From an uncultured Dyadobacter sp. (GTDB lineage: Bacteria > Bacteroidota > Bacteroidia > Cytophagales > Spirosomataceae): a DNA stretch of 64,000 nt. Positions within the stretch are counted from its first letter, which is position 1. Every line of letters begins with the position of its first letter. The notes beneath the pieces are model-generated. The model searched no databases and was not told the origin of the DNA. It was given only the letters and a program-made list of their open reading frames with translations. Location: assembly GCF_946482605.1 (NCBI RefSeq), contig NZ_CAMLSE010000005.1:1-64000 (forward strand), given 5' to 3'. Shown piece after piece: positions 42,819-52,168 of this stretch. Both the position numbers and the translations under genes were made by a program.

Positions 42819-44234
42819 TTAGGCAAGCAGTTGCGGGCGGGATTGGTATGTTTCCCATAGGAATTCCCCGAACAATGTATTAGCCCAGGCAAACCAGGCG
42901 CGCGTGAACCTGGTCGGATCGTCCTTATGAAAAGATTCATGCATAAAGCCGGTCCCGCCATGGTTCTTTTTCAGCGTTTGAATGCATTCGCGGATCTCCT
43001 GATTGTTATTGCTGGTCATACCGCGGATCGTAATGCCGATGGGCCAAATCATATCCAGTCCGATGTGCGGACCTCCGATGCCCTCCGCCGCTTTGCCTTT
43101 GAAGAAGAAAGGATTGTTTAGCGAAAGGATCAGCTTGCGGGTATTCTGATAAATCGGGTCGGAAACGGGCATTGCGTCCAGGTAAGGCATGCCCAACAGG
43201 CTGGGTACATTCGCGTCGTCCATGAGATTGTAGCTGCCGAACCCATTCACTTCGTAGGCGTACACCTTCCCGTATTGCGGGTGTGTCACAACGGCATGTT
43301 GCTTCAATGCCTGCTCCACTTCGCTGGCCAGCGCGGTGAGCTCGGCGATCAGCGACTTTTCACCTTTCAACTTGCCAAGCATCGTGGCGGCCTGGCGCAG
43401 GCTCGTCACCGCAAAAAAGTTGGACGGAACCAGGAACGAATAAATCGTCGCATCGTCGCTCGGGCGGAACGCGGAGCAGATCAGGCCAACTGGTTTGACC
43501 GGGTAGCCATAGCCGTTCATGGGCACGCCGTCGGTTGCCCAGGCGGTCTTGCGCTGAAAACGATAGGGACCATTACTTTCCTTTCGCTGCTGTTCCCTGA
43601 AAGTTTGAAGTGTCAGCGCGATCGCCTTTTGCCAGTTGGCATCGAATGGAGCGGTATCACCGGTAAGCTGCCAGTAACGGTGCGCAAGGCGTATCGGGTA
43701 ACACAGCGAATCGATCTCCCATTTGCGTTCGTGCAGGCCGGGCTTCATATCGGTGTCATCGTCCTTCCACTCCCCTACTTTGACGGGATCGTCGTAGAAT
43801 GCATTCGCGTATGGATCGCGCAGGATGCAGGCCGTCTGGCGGTTAATCACCCCGGCAATGAGCTGCTGCAACGGTTTGTCCTTTTTGACAAAATGCAGGT
43901 ACGGCCACACCTGGGCAGTGCTGTCGCGGAGCCACATCGCGTCGATATCGCCCGTGATCACATAGGTGTCGGGGCGGCCTCCCTCTGTTTTGTGCGTAAC
44001 GGTAGTGTCGAGGGTATTGGGAAAACAGTTGCCGAACAACCAACCCAATTCCTGGTCTTTCACTTTGGACTGGAATTCCCTGATGGCTTCTTCCACCGCC
44101 GCGCTGGTGAAATGGCGCTTGTCGGCAGGTACGCGCACGGTCGGAAAATCGGGTCGGGCAAAGGCCGGCATTTTGCCGATCATCAGTCCGGTGCCCAGCA
44201 GGGCGGCATTCTTCAAAAACAAGTTTCGGTTCAT
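42819..44234 (-). CDS. Glycoside hydrolase family 125 (exo-alpha-1,6-mannosidase)
   Basis: Using ATG 44234 the product has 471 residues with an export signal (MNRNLFLKNAALLGTGLMIG, then MPAFA). The frame is open for another 29 codons upstream, but those residues precede a normal signal. YVITGDIDAMWLRDSTAQVW, EWKDDDTDMKPGLHERKWEI, DSLCYPIRLAHRYWQLTGD, DDANVPSLLGMPYLD, GIGGPHIGLDMIWPIGI and GGTGFMHESFHKDDPTRFTR match family 125 (formerly DUF1237). Those enzymes trim alpha-1,6-linked mannose, and Asp and Glu in these motifs are the likely catalytic pair. It is divergent from the hybrid regulator at 44588, a typical enzyme/regulator layout. Confidence 0.92.
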   Translation of the reverse strand: MNRNLFLKNAALLGTGLMIGKMPAFARPDFPTVRVPADKRHFTSAAVEEAIREFQSKVKDQELGWLFGNCFPNTLDTTVTHKTEGGRPDTYVITGDIDAMWLRDSTAQVWPYLHFVKKDKPLQQLIAGVINRQTACILRDPYANAFYDDPVKVGEWKDDDTDMKPGLHERKWEIDSLCYPIRLAHRYWQLTGDTAPFDANWQKAIALTLQTFREQQRKESNGPYRFQRKTAWATDGVPMNGYGYPVKPVGLICSAFRPSDDATIYSFLVPSNFFAVTSLRQAATMLGKLKGEKSLIAELTALASEVEQALKQHAVVTHPQYGKVYAYEVNGFGSYNLMDDANVPSLLGMPYLDAMPVSDPIYQNTRKLILSLNNPFFFKGKAAEGIGGPHIGLDMIWPIGITIRGMTSNNNQEIRECIQTLKKNHGGTGFMHESFHKDDPTRFTRAWFAWANTLFGEFLWETYQSRPQLLA

Positions 44235-44587
44235 TGAGCTTGATTGGAATTGATTGAAATATGAAAATACGACACGCAAAATAGTTACAAATGCAAATCT
44301 ACTCTTCAAACCTGGTACCACCGCCTATCGCAAACCCAGTTAGGCCTATTGATTTACAATGCATTAAACCTACCGACTGGCAGTTTACCTGTTTCCCAAA
44401 ACCGGAGAAGCCTTGGCATTTCGTACATTTTTTTTAACCTGAGGTACAAGATCAGATTCTGCCGTATCCTTCATCGCACGATTCTTTATTTTTGTTACAA
44501 AATAGCACTCTGCCAATAATCGATAGGATACGAATCGGCCAAACTTGCAGTGTCGCGTATGCTTGATAACGATCAAAATAAAGCGCC
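44235..44587. other. Intergenic region between GH125 and the hybrid regulator
   Basis: This 353-bp stretch should contain divergent promoters for the mannosidase gene and the regulator. I found no unambiguous TAnnTTTG element, hairpin or additional gene. A 70-codon minus-strand frame inside it has no recognisable features. Confidence 0.5.
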
Positions 44588-44860
44588 TTGCCGTCATTTT
44601 CTAAATCATGTCTAGTTGTTTGTCTGTTAGTCGTCTCTGCTTTCGCAACGTCGATTCAGCTGGCGTGCGGTCAAAGTTTTCCCTATTCGTTCAAATACCT
44701 CACCGTCGACGAAGGCCTTTCACACACGGATGTGAATGATGTTGTGCAGGATGGCAAGGGGTATATTTGGGTTGCCACCAACTTCGGGCTCGACCGGTAC
44801 GACGGTTACTCGATAAGAAAATTTTACAACAGCAACTTCCCCCTCCATAATGCATTCTAG
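44588..44860 (+). pseudogene. N-terminal fragment of the hybrid two-component regulator, ended by an in-frame TAG
   Basis: Ninety codons encode a signal peptide (SCLVVCLLVVSAFA, cleavage near ACGQ) and the first propeller repeat (FKYLTVDEGLSHTDVNDVVQ, then DGKGYIWVATNFGLDRYDG). They end at TAG 44858-44860. The frame continues without a shift into the 1290-residue reading frame at 44876. The only available start is TTG 44588, because an in-frame TAA lies at 44579. Either a single-base nonsense change has broken the gene, or a sequencing error or suppression is involved. Confidence 0.75.
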
Positions 44861-44875
44861 AACAGGATTATCCGA

Positions 44876-47800
44876 ATGTTCCCCGATAAAAAAGGAACGA
44901 TCTGGCTGAGTACTGAGGACGGTTTGCAATCATTCGATCCAGCGGTTGAAAAATACACCAACTATACCATCGGCAATACCGGAAAAAGCCCGATTTCCTG
45001 GAAACATTACAAGACAGACACTGACCTACTATACATCTACGCGGACCATCAGATTAGCTTGTACCGCGTGTCAGGGAATATTTTGAAAAAACAGGCATTT
45101 TCCATGCCGGCAGGGGTGCAGTTTTCGGATATGGAAGCCGACCGTCAAGGCGTGCTTTACTTCGCAGGTAACAAGGGCATCTGGCGGCTGGACGGCGAAC
45201 GAAAACTGATCCGTGTGTCGGTACCCGGGCTGCCAAACGAGGTTAAAGCACTTTTTTTTGATTTGAAGAACAATCTGCTCGCCGCTTCCGGAAGCAGCGT
45301 TTTTCTTATTGAAAATTCCGCTGCGATAAAGACACAATTTAATTGTGATGATTGCACAAGCATCAGGGGCATTGCTGCCGGAACCACCGGGGACTATTGG
45401 CTTAATACCGGCTCATCCCTGATCCGGCTCAACAACGACTTTCGCCTGGTGCAAAAAATCGACCAGGATGAAACGCCGCGTGGCCTGAACGCGAATGGCA
45501 TCAGCCGTGTGTTTATAGACAGGTCAGACTGTCTTTGGGTGGGCACTGCGGGTGGCGGATTGAACTATTGTGACCTTAATCAGAAACGATTTTATACCAT
45601 CCGCCACGAACCAGGCGATGAAAATTCTATAACGGGTAACTATATACGAACAATCATCGAAGACGGCGATGATCTCTGGATCGGAACTGATGCGCATGGG
45701 TTAAATCTTTTGGAGCGGAAATCGGGCCGGGTAGTCGCCCGCTACGATACCAGAGGCCACGGAGCGATGTCGAACACCAACTCTGTTACCGCTTTGAACC
45801 TCGATCGCGATCGCAATTTGTGGATAGGTACGGCCGGGGGTATTCAGGTTTTGAGTCCAGACAAAAAAACGCTGTGGAAACCCGACGGCTACGAAAAATT
45901 CCCGACCTACTCGATCGTGACGCTGGCCACCGACTACTTTGGAAATATCTGGTTTGGGAACCTGGAACATCTCGGTGTGATCTGGAAGGATGCTTCGGGC
46001 AGGTACCGGGTTAAGGAATATCCGGAGGGGAATTTTATCCTGGCCGACCAGCAAAAAGCAGAATTGCTCGTCGGCAGCAGGAAGGGTTTAAAGCATCTGA
46101 CCATCGATGCCCAGGGCAGTATTTTAAAACAGGACCTATACCGGGCTTCCGACAAACCTAACTCCATTAGTTCCGATTACACGGCGGTTATCCGAAAGCA
46201 GAACGACACAACATATTGGGTCGGCACAATCGGAGGCGGCTTAAACCGGCTCACGATACGTAAGCGCGATCGTTCCTTTCATTTCACCCGCTTTGGAGAA
46301 AAAGACGGTATCTTCAACGATGTTGAAGGTATTGAAATTGACAACCAGGGCGGCGTATGGCTGGCAGGTAACGGCCTGCTGCGTATGGCTCCGAACACAG
46401 GTAAAATAACGCGGTACGACAAAGAGGATGGATTACAAGGCAACAGTTTTAAGATCAGGTCCTCGTTCTCCGCAAAAGATGGAACATTATACTTTGGCGG
46501 GATAAACGGCCTGAATTACTTCCATCCCGGCCAGATCCACACCAATGTAATCCAGGCTCGTCCAGCGCTGACCGGAATTCTAATCAATAACCGCAGACCG
46601 GCATACAGCGACTCGCGGGGTGCCGAGAGTATCATCCGTCATGCAGTCGGATATGATGACGGTCTCACCCTTAACTACCTGCAAAACAATTTTGTAATCA
46701 CCTTTTCGGCGATGCATTTTGCCAATCCGCTCAAATGCAAATACCGGTACAAATTGATTGGATTTGATCAGCAATGGAACTACACCGACGGGAGCAATCC
46801 CGGTGCTGTTTACAGCAACTTAAATTACGGTCAATACAAGTTCATTGTTGAAGCCACGAATAGCGACGGCATATGGAGTAGGCACCAGGCGACAACGTTT
46901 ATCAGCATAACACCTCCCTGGTGGAAGTCGGATCTTGCCAAATTCTTATACGCATTGCTGTTCATCTCGGCGTTGGCCGGCATTTACATCTACCAGGCGC
47001 GGTGGTACCGGTTGAAAAGGGAAGTTGAAGTGCGCGCGCTCGCCGAGCAAAAACGCGAGGAGATCCACCGGCAGCGAGAAGAGCTTTACCAGCAACAGCT
47101 CCTGTTTTTTACCAATATATCACACGAATTCCGCACGCCGCTTTCGCTTATTCTCGGCCCGCTTGATGCATTGATCAGCCAGAACAGCAACACTGTTCTC
47201 GACCACTCCTACCAGCTCATGCACAGGAATGCCAAACGGCTGATCAACCTGATCAGTGAGCTGATGAATTTTAAAAAAGTGTCGGACAGCCTCATTAAGC
47301 TGCAAGTGGCGCCGCTTACGATCAGCCGGTTTTGCCAGCAGCTCGTTGATGAATTTCAGCTTGTTGCCTTTGGCAAAAACATTACCTTAAACCTGGTCGA
47401 CCACACCCGAAAGAATACCTACTGGCCCGTAACCGGGCTTTTCGACGCGCAGGTGCTGGAAAAAATACTCCTAAACCTGCTCAATAACTCATTTAAGTTC
47501 ACCGAGCCCGGCGGGGAGATTACATTTGAGGTTTTCACGGATATTAATAAGTTCAAGCCCTCGTTCGCATCGGGTTTTGAGCTGCTGCACGAAACGCACC
47601 GTGCTGACAAGTACCTTTACTTCCGGATAGCCGATACCGGCGTCGGCATCTCTTCGGACACGATCAGCCGCATTTTTGAACGCTACTACCGGATCAGCCG
47701 CGACCATATGGGTTCGGGGGTCGGTCTGGCACTGGTTAAAAGCCTCACGCAGTTGCACAAGGGAGATATTTATGTGTACAGCGAGCATTATAAAGGCACC

Positions 47801-48748
47801 GAAATTATCATAGGCATACCGCTGGGCGAGCAGAACTGGACCCAGGCAGAGCGGGCGCCATCCCAGTTTGAGCCGCATGTTCGCCTCGAAGCGATTGACA
47901 ACTCGACGCTACTGCCAATAGCCGATCCCTCGAGCGCCGAGCAAGCAGCACCTACGTCGGTCAAAAAACGCATTCTGCTGGTAGATGACAATGCTGAACT
48001 CCGCATATTCCTGAAACAGAAATTGGAGAAACAGTACTTTGTTTATGAGGCATCAGACGGCGACTCCGCTTTAAAGCTTGCAGCGGATAAAATTCCTGAT
48101 TTGATTATCAGTGACATCATGATGCCGGGTATCAGCGGCATCGAGCTATGCCGGCAGGTGAAAGAGCGCTTTGAAACCAGCCACATTCCATTCATTATCC
48201 TCTCGGCCAAAGACGCACTCGACAGCAAGATCGAAGGAATGGAATCGGGTGCAGATTTTTATTTTGCCAAACCCCTTAGCGTGGATCTGCTCATGCTGAC
48301 GGTCAATAATATTTTTGACCAAAGGGAAAAGCTTCAACAGAAATTCACAAATAACTATCTGTCCCAGGCTACCGAACTGGTCCATTCGGAGAAGGACAAA
48401 GAATTTTTCCAGTCATTGCTAAAATTAATCGAAGATCACATGCAGGACCCTGAACTGGACGTCGACTTCTTATGTAAAAACCTGTATGTTAGCCGGACGA
48501 AGCTTTATCAAAAAATCAAGAGCATTACCGATCAGTCCGTGGGTGATTTCATTAGGACCATCAAGCTTAAAAAGGCTATCCAGATCATGACCCATGAGGA
48601 TATCCCGCTCAATAAAGTCGTAGAGCGGGTCGGTTTGCAAAGTAGTTCCAATTTCTCCCGGGTGTTCAAAAAGGAGTACGGCAAATCACCGCTGCAGTTT
48701 ATGCAAGCCTTAAAACGCACGAATCCTGACCAAAACGTATTTAACTAA
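44876..48748 (+). CDS. Hybrid two-component system regulator (HTCS), main body
   Basis: This frame has 1290 residues from ATG 44876 and lacks the signal peptide, which lies before the amber codon. Numbering from 44588, it has propeller repeats (DKKGTIWLSTEDGLQSFD, DCLWVGTAGGGLNYCD, GDDLWIGTDAHGLNLLE), a Y_Y_Y domain (YGQYKFIVEATNSDGIWS) and one membrane helix (about 785-808). HisKA follows with His846 in NISHEFRTPLS, HATPase (NSFKFTEPGGEI, ADTGVGIS, GSGVGLALV), a receiver with Asp1176 in ISDIMMPG and a C-terminal AraC helix-turn-helix (VSRTKLYQKIKSITDQ). It should sense a glycan and switch on genes such as the divergent GH125. If the amber codon is real, export of the sensor would fail. Confidence 0.9.
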   Translation: MFPDKKGTIWLSTEDGLQSFDPAVEKYTNYTIGNTGKSPISWKHYKTDTDLLYIYADHQISLYRVSGNILKKQAFSMPAGVQFSDMEADRQGVLYFAGNKGIWRLDGERKLIRVSVPGLPNEVKALFFDLKNNLLAASGSSVFLIENSAAIKTQFNCDDCTSIRGIAAGTTGDYWLNTGSSLIRLNNDFRLVQKIDQDETPRGLNANGISRVFIDRSDCLWVGTAGGGLNYCDLNQKRFYTIRHEPGDENSITGNYIRTIIEDGDDLWIGTDAHGLNLLERKSGRVVARYDTRGHGAMSNTNSVTALNLDRDRNLWIGTAGGIQVLSPDKKTLWKPDGYEKFPTYSIVTLATDYFGNIWFGNLEHLGVIWKDASGRYRVKEYPEGNFILADQQKAELLVGSRKGLKHLTIDAQGSILKQDLYRASDKPNSISSDYTAVIRKQNDTTYWVGTIGGGLNRLTIRKRDRSFHFTRFGEKDGIFNDVEGIEIDNQGGVWLAGNGLLRMAPNTGKITRYDKEDGLQGNSFKIRSSFSAKDGTLYFGGINGLNYFHPGQIHTNVIQARPALTGILINNRRPAYSDSRGAESIIRHAVGYDDGLTLNYLQNNFVITFSAMHFANPLKCKYRYKLIGFDQQWNYTDGSNPGAVYSNLNYGQYKFIVEATNSDGIWSRHQATTFISITPPWWKSDLAKFLYALLFISALAGIYIYQARWYRLKREVEVRALAEQKREEIHRQREELYQQQLLFFTNISHEFRTPLSLILGPLDALISQNSNTVLDHSYQLMHRNAKRLINLISELMNFKKVSDSLIKLQVAPLTISRFCQQLVDEFQLVAFGKNITLNLVDHTRKNTYWPVTGLFDAQVLEKILLNLLNNSFKFTEPGGEITFEVFTDINKFKPSFASGFELLHETHRADKYLYFRIADTGVGISSDTISRIFERYYRISRDHMGSGVGLALVKSLTQLHKGDIYVYSEHYKGTEIIIGIPLGEQNWTQAERAPSQFEPHVRLEAIDNSTLLPIADPSSAEQAAPTSVKKRILLVDDNAELRIFLKQKLEKQYFVYEASDGDSALKLAADKIPDLIISDIMMPGISGIELCRQVKERFETSHIPFIILSAKDALDSKIEGMESGADFYFAKPLSVDLLMLTVNNIFDQREKLQQKFTNNYLSQATELVHSEKDKEFFQSLLKLIEDHMQDPELDVDFLCKNLYVSRTKLYQKIKSITDQSVGDFIRTIKLKKAIQIMTHEDIPLNKVVERVGLQSSSNFSRVFKKEYGKSPLQFMQALKRTNPDQNVFN

Positions 48749-48770
48749 ACCGAAGCTATATTTAATGATG

Positions 48771-48815
48771 CCATGCAAGCATTGCGTACGCGATGCTTGC
48801 TGGCTAAAAGTTTTT
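48771..48815 (+). terminator. Rho-independent terminator after the HTCS gene
   Basis: GCAAGCATTGCG and CGCGATGCTTGC form a 12-pair stem with one U-G pair around a TA loop; CCA and TGG extend it past a bulge. TGGCTAAAAGTTTTT follows. It lies 27 bp after the HTCS stop. Confidence 0.85.
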
Positions 48816-48964
48816 ACTAAAACCGACGCTCTTTAATGAAATTCACCAAACCCTGTGCAGCGGGTTGATGACCCTGCTGGCGGCGTTCCTGGGCCGGGCT
48901 TACCTTCCCAGGAATGGGTATTCTGAGTCGCCAGGCAGGATTTGCAGCAACTCATACTACCATC

Positions 48965-50659
48965 TCACTTCCTTTTTCGCGCAGCCGCGACTTGCTGCGA
49001 TGTTACCGCACTGGCCTTGTTGCCAAAACTGTTACGCACGTAGGTTAGGACATCCGCAATCTGCTTGTCCGACAGAAAGCTATGTGAAGGCATTACATTG
49101 CTATATTTTTCGTCATTCACGTCCACGCCACCCATACCGTTAAGTATGACCTGGATCAACCGGTCTTTGTCCCCCAGCAAATAATCGGTTTTGACCAGCG
49201 GCGCATTCAAATTTTGAACACCGCCGCCGTCCGCCTGGTGGCAAACCAGGCAATGCTTGCTATAAATTACCTGCCCGGCCAGATACGACGACTTTATCGC
49301 AGCTGGTATGCTTTGCACGGAAGCTTTCGTCTTAGCCGTTCCGGCAGAGGCGCTTGTTGAAGAAGTTTCAACTGGCTTACTTAAATTGGCTTTGCCGTAT
49401 GTAATTTTATAAATAGCACCTTTCGAATCATCGCTCACGTAAAGCGAACCATCCGGGCCCTGTGCCAGTCCGCATGGGCGATGATCAGCCCTTCCCGACG
49501 CTGTTTTTTCGGGTGATCCTGAAAATCCGTCCGCAAAAACCTCCCATTTACCGAACGGCTTGCCATTTTTGAACGGTTGAAAAACCACAAAATAACCAGC
49601 CTGTGGCTCCGGGCTGCGATTCCAGGAACCATGAAAGGCGATGAATGCCCCATTCTTGTACCTGGCCGGGAATTGATTTCCCGTATAAAAAAGAATGTCA
49701 TTGGGAGCCATGTGCGCGGGAAATGCCGCTACCGGATCAATGTATTCCGAACTACCCTCCTTTTTACCGTCACCGCCATACTCGGGTGCGAGGATTTTTT
49801 TCTGCTGGACAGGATCATAATAAATATAGGGCCAGCCCGCATTGTCGCCACTTTTGAGCGCATACATACACTCAGCTGGCAGTTCCGCATTGTCTTTACT
49901 GTTATACAAGTCGGGAAAAAGATTATTTAGCTGGTCCCGGCCATGTTGCATCACATACAGTTGGTTAGTCTGATTATTCCAGTCAACGGCGACGACATTC
50001 CTCAGTCCCGTTGCATAGCGCGTACCGTCTGCATAGGTCTGTTTGAGCTTATCAGGGCTAAATTTCCAAACTCCACCCGAGGTTTCCAGCAACGGACAAC
50101 CCGGCTGCCCCAAAGACCCTTTCTTCCTATCTTCGACCTGGCAGGAATTGGAAGGGCAACCGATTGGAATGTACATATTTCCGGCATTATCCGTCATGAT
50201 CGACTTGGTCTCATGGGTCCCTTTGTCCACCAACCCTGTGACGATCACTTCCGGCGCGTCGGGATTGATCACCTGTTCGTTCTCATCCACTTTATAGCGG
50301 AATATCTCCGAGTTGGATGATGTATACAAATAACCATTATAAAGGTGTACCCCGGTACCGCCGTAATTACCAAAGCCCGATTTTACGACCGCCTTTCCGT
50401 TGCTTTCGGTCAATACCAATGTTCCCTGACCATTAACAGGCCGTGCCAGTCGTGCAAACATGGTTCCTTTCGGCGTAACGATCAGGTGTCTGACTTTCCC
50501 GATTCCTTCAATCAATTTTACTACCGAAAAACCTTCCGGTGTTGTCAGGCCGGCATTGGGCAACTCTTCCTGACCAATGCGCGGACTCTTCGATGATGTA
50601 AGCACTAATGTTAAAATCAGCATTGGAACGAGTAATGCTTTCAAGCGTCGGTTCTTCAT
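48965..50659 (-). CDS. PQQ-type sugar dehydrogenase fused to cytochrome c
   Basis: The 564-residue protein from ATG 50659 has a signal peptide (MKNRRLKALLVPMLILTLVL). A six-bladed soluble glucose/sorbosone dehydrogenase domain follows (about 40-430): NAGLTTPEGFSVVKLIEGIG, YATGLRNVVAVDWNNQTNQL, KSGDNAGWPYIYYDPVQQKK, FIAFHGSWNRSPEPQAGYF, HRPCGLAQGPDGSLYVSDDS. A Ser/Ala/Lys-rich linker leads to a class I cytochrome c (about 465-550) with CLVCH heme binding and a distal Met in SNVMPSHSFLSD. It should oxidise sugars in the periplasm and pass electrons to the respiratory chain. An ATG seven codons earlier is possible. No PQQ-synthesis genes are in the window. Confidence 0.88.
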   Translation of the reverse strand: MKNRRLKALLVPMLILTLVLTSSKSPRIGQEELPNAGLTTPEGFSVVKLIEGIGKVRHLIVTPKGTMFARLARPVNGQGTLVLTESNGKAVVKSGFGNYGGTGVHLYNGYLYTSSNSEIFRYKVDENEQVINPDAPEVIVTGLVDKGTHETKSIMTDNAGNMYIPIGCPSNSCQVEDRKKGSLGQPGCPLLETSGGVWKFSPDKLKQTYADGTRYATGLRNVVAVDWNNQTNQLYVMQHGRDQLNNLFPDLYNSKDNAELPAECMYALKSGDNAGWPYIYYDPVQQKKILAPEYGGDGKKEGSSEYIDPVAAFPAHMAPNDILFYTGNQFPARYKNGAFIAFHGSWNRSPEPQAGYFVVFQPFKNGKPFGKWEVFADGFSGSPEKTASGRADHRPCGLAQGPDGSLYVSDDSKGAIYKITYGKANLSKPVETSSTSASAGTAKTKASVQSIPAAIKSSYLAGQVIYSKHCLVCHQADGGGVQNLNAPLVKTDYLLGDKDRLIQVILNGMGGVDVNDEKYSNVMPSHSFLSDKQIADVLTYVRNSFGNKASAVTSQQVAAARKRK

Positions 50660-50680
50660 CGGGCTGGGATATTTGTGCAT

Positions 50681-51108
50681 CGGAGTAAGCGGGGTTTAAA
50701 TTTATTTGATATCACCGAAATGAACAGTCTCATAGGTAATATCGGGATTAAATGTGTTAGCCTCAATCTTAATATAATTGCATTACCAATTTGCACATTA
50801 AATTACCCAGGCACTGCCGCCGAGCCGCCATTACGCACCACTCCGGTGCAGTCCACGGGTAGTGACCGCGGCTTTACGTCTGACCCGGGATCAATCCATA
50901 TTTCCAGCCAAAGCGCCGCCAGGCGATTCTATACCACTCAAAAACTTAAAAGAATGTGCAAATTACCCGCTTCGACGGTTTTCAACAACGACGTAAACGT
51001 CCATTGTTTTGTGCAAAATGTACATTTACGCGCCCTCAACCTTGCTATGACTGCATCAATGACCAAAGATGCCAAAAGGACCAGCCAAGTGCGGGGCATT
51101 GACCGCCA
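50681..51108. other. Intergenic region between the sugar dehydrogenase and HxlR genes
   Basis: These 428 bp lie between the 5' side of the dehydrogenase gene and the 3' end of the HxlR gene. A 181-codon plus-strand frame covers much of it but runs antisense into the HxlR gene and shows no domain. I see nothing else that I can support. Confidence 0.5.
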
Positions 51109-51462
51109 TTACAACTTCCTGTGCGCGTCTCCCCAACTTTCAAGCAGTTTGATGATAGGCTTGAGATCATTGCCGATTGGGGTAAGTTCGTATTCCACCC
51201 GCGGCGGAATCTCGGCATAAACCGTCCGCGTGATGATTTGGTTTTCCTCTAACTTTCGTAATTGCAATGTGAGCATGCGTTCAGTAATGCCTGGCATGAG
51301 CTTCCTTAACTGTCCAAACCTGAGCTTACCGTTTATCAGCCACGAAATAATAGCCAATGACCATTGTCCGCCGATGATACTTGCAGCATATACTTCCGAG
51401 CACTCATCGCTCAACGCTTTCTTATTGGCATAATTAGTAGAGCTTTCCTTAATTTTTGACAT
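51109..51462 (-). CDS. HxlR-family transcriptional regulator
   Basis: The 117-residue winged-helix protein has the family pattern: VYAASIIGGQWSLAIISWLI, NGKLRFGQLRKLMPGITERM, LTLQLRKLEENQIITRTVYA and EIPPRVEYELTPIGNDLKPI. HxlR regulators often respond to quinones or aldehydes through a cysteine near the N-terminus. Here Cys at about residue 21 (SDECSEVYA) is a candidate redox residue. The gene is divergent from a quinone-reductase-like flavoprotein 94 bp away, the typical target arrangement of this family, so it probably represses that gene and itself. Confidence 0.92.
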   Translation of the reverse strand: MSKIKESSTNYANKKALSDECSEVYAASIIGGQWSLAIISWLINGKLRFGQLRKLMPGITERMLTLQLRKLEENQIITRTVYAEIPPRVEYELTPIGNDLKPIIKLLESWGDAHRKL

Positions 51463-51477
51463 TACTTACATTTTTTA

Positions 51478-51500
51478 TAGTACCCAACATTTGGTAGCTA
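51478..51500. promoter_or_regulatory. Candidate HxlR operator
   Basis: TAGTACC and GGTAGCTA form an imperfect inverted repeat (one extra base) 8 bp apart in the divergent intergenic region. A separate GGTACC palindrome follows about 16 bp downstream. The position between both start codons suits an autoregulated repressor, but the match is by eye only. Confidence 0.35.
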
Positions 51501-51556
51501 ATATACAAAAACTAAGGTACCTGTTCTATTTTTGGTGGAAACATATGCTTGGTTTA

Positions 51557-52108
51557 ATGAAGACTTTGGTAATTAGTATCCATCCCGATATCAAAAATTC
51601 GGCGATCAACAGAAGGTGGGTTGAAACCCTAAAAAGCTTTCCCGATAAGTTCACGGTCCATCAGTTGCATGAAGCTTATCCCGACGAAAAACTCGACATT
51701 CCCTTTGAGCAGCGGTTGGTTGAGCAGCACGACAAGATTATCTTTCAGTTTCCCTTTTACTGGTTCAACTGCCCGCCGCTATTCAAGAAGTGGCTTGACG
51801 AAGTGATGACCTACGGCTGGGCATACGGAAGCCGCAGCGGATTCAAAATGGCCGGTAAAAAGGTGGCATTGGCCATTTCCCTTGGCATTGACCAGGAAGA
51901 GTATCGCCATTCCGCGAAGTACAAGTACACCATTGAAGAACTTACCCGCCCTTTCGAGCTGACCTTCGAATATGTTAAGGCAGACTATCGCCCATTCTTC
52001 GCATATTATGGTATCGAGCTCAATTCGTCAAATGAATGGATTGACAGAAGCATTCCTGAGTACCTGAGTTTTTTAGAGGATTTTCATAGCCGAGGTAACA
52101 TTTCATAG
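51557..52108 (+). CDS. NAD(P)H dehydrogenase (quinone) / flavodoxin-fold reductase
   Basis: The 183-residue protein starts at ATG 51557 (MKTLVISIHPDIKNSAINRR); the frame is open 22 codons upstream, but those residues look non-coding. KIIFQFPFYWFNCPPLFKKW is the flavin-binding loop of the MdaB/KefF/NQO family, and EVMTYGWAYGSRSGFKMAGK and LAISLGIDQEEYR are typical of its bacterial branch. It reduces quinones by two electrons, which protects against quinone stress. Divergent HxlR control supports that role. The C-terminal FEYVKADYRPFFAYYGIE is also conserved in this family. Confidence 0.9.
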   Translation: MKTLVISIHPDIKNSAINRRWVETLKSFPDKFTVHQLHEAYPDEKLDIPFEQRLVEQHDKIIFQFPFYWFNCPPLFKKWLDEVMTYGWAYGSRSGFKMAGKKVALAISLGIDQEEYRHSAKYKYTIEELTRPFELTFEYVKADYRPFFAYYGIELNSSNEWIDRSIPEYLSFLEDFHSRGNIS

Positions 52109-52168
52109 CACAGGCCATTGAAAGCCAAATGCAATGCCAGCATCATGGCGGAGCCAGGTCGTCGACTT

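Noticed and set aside
50675..51220. 181-codon plus-strand reading frame
   Set aside because: It runs antisense over the 3' end of the HxlR gene and has no signal, domain or sensible composition; the minus-strand HxlR protein is clearly real.
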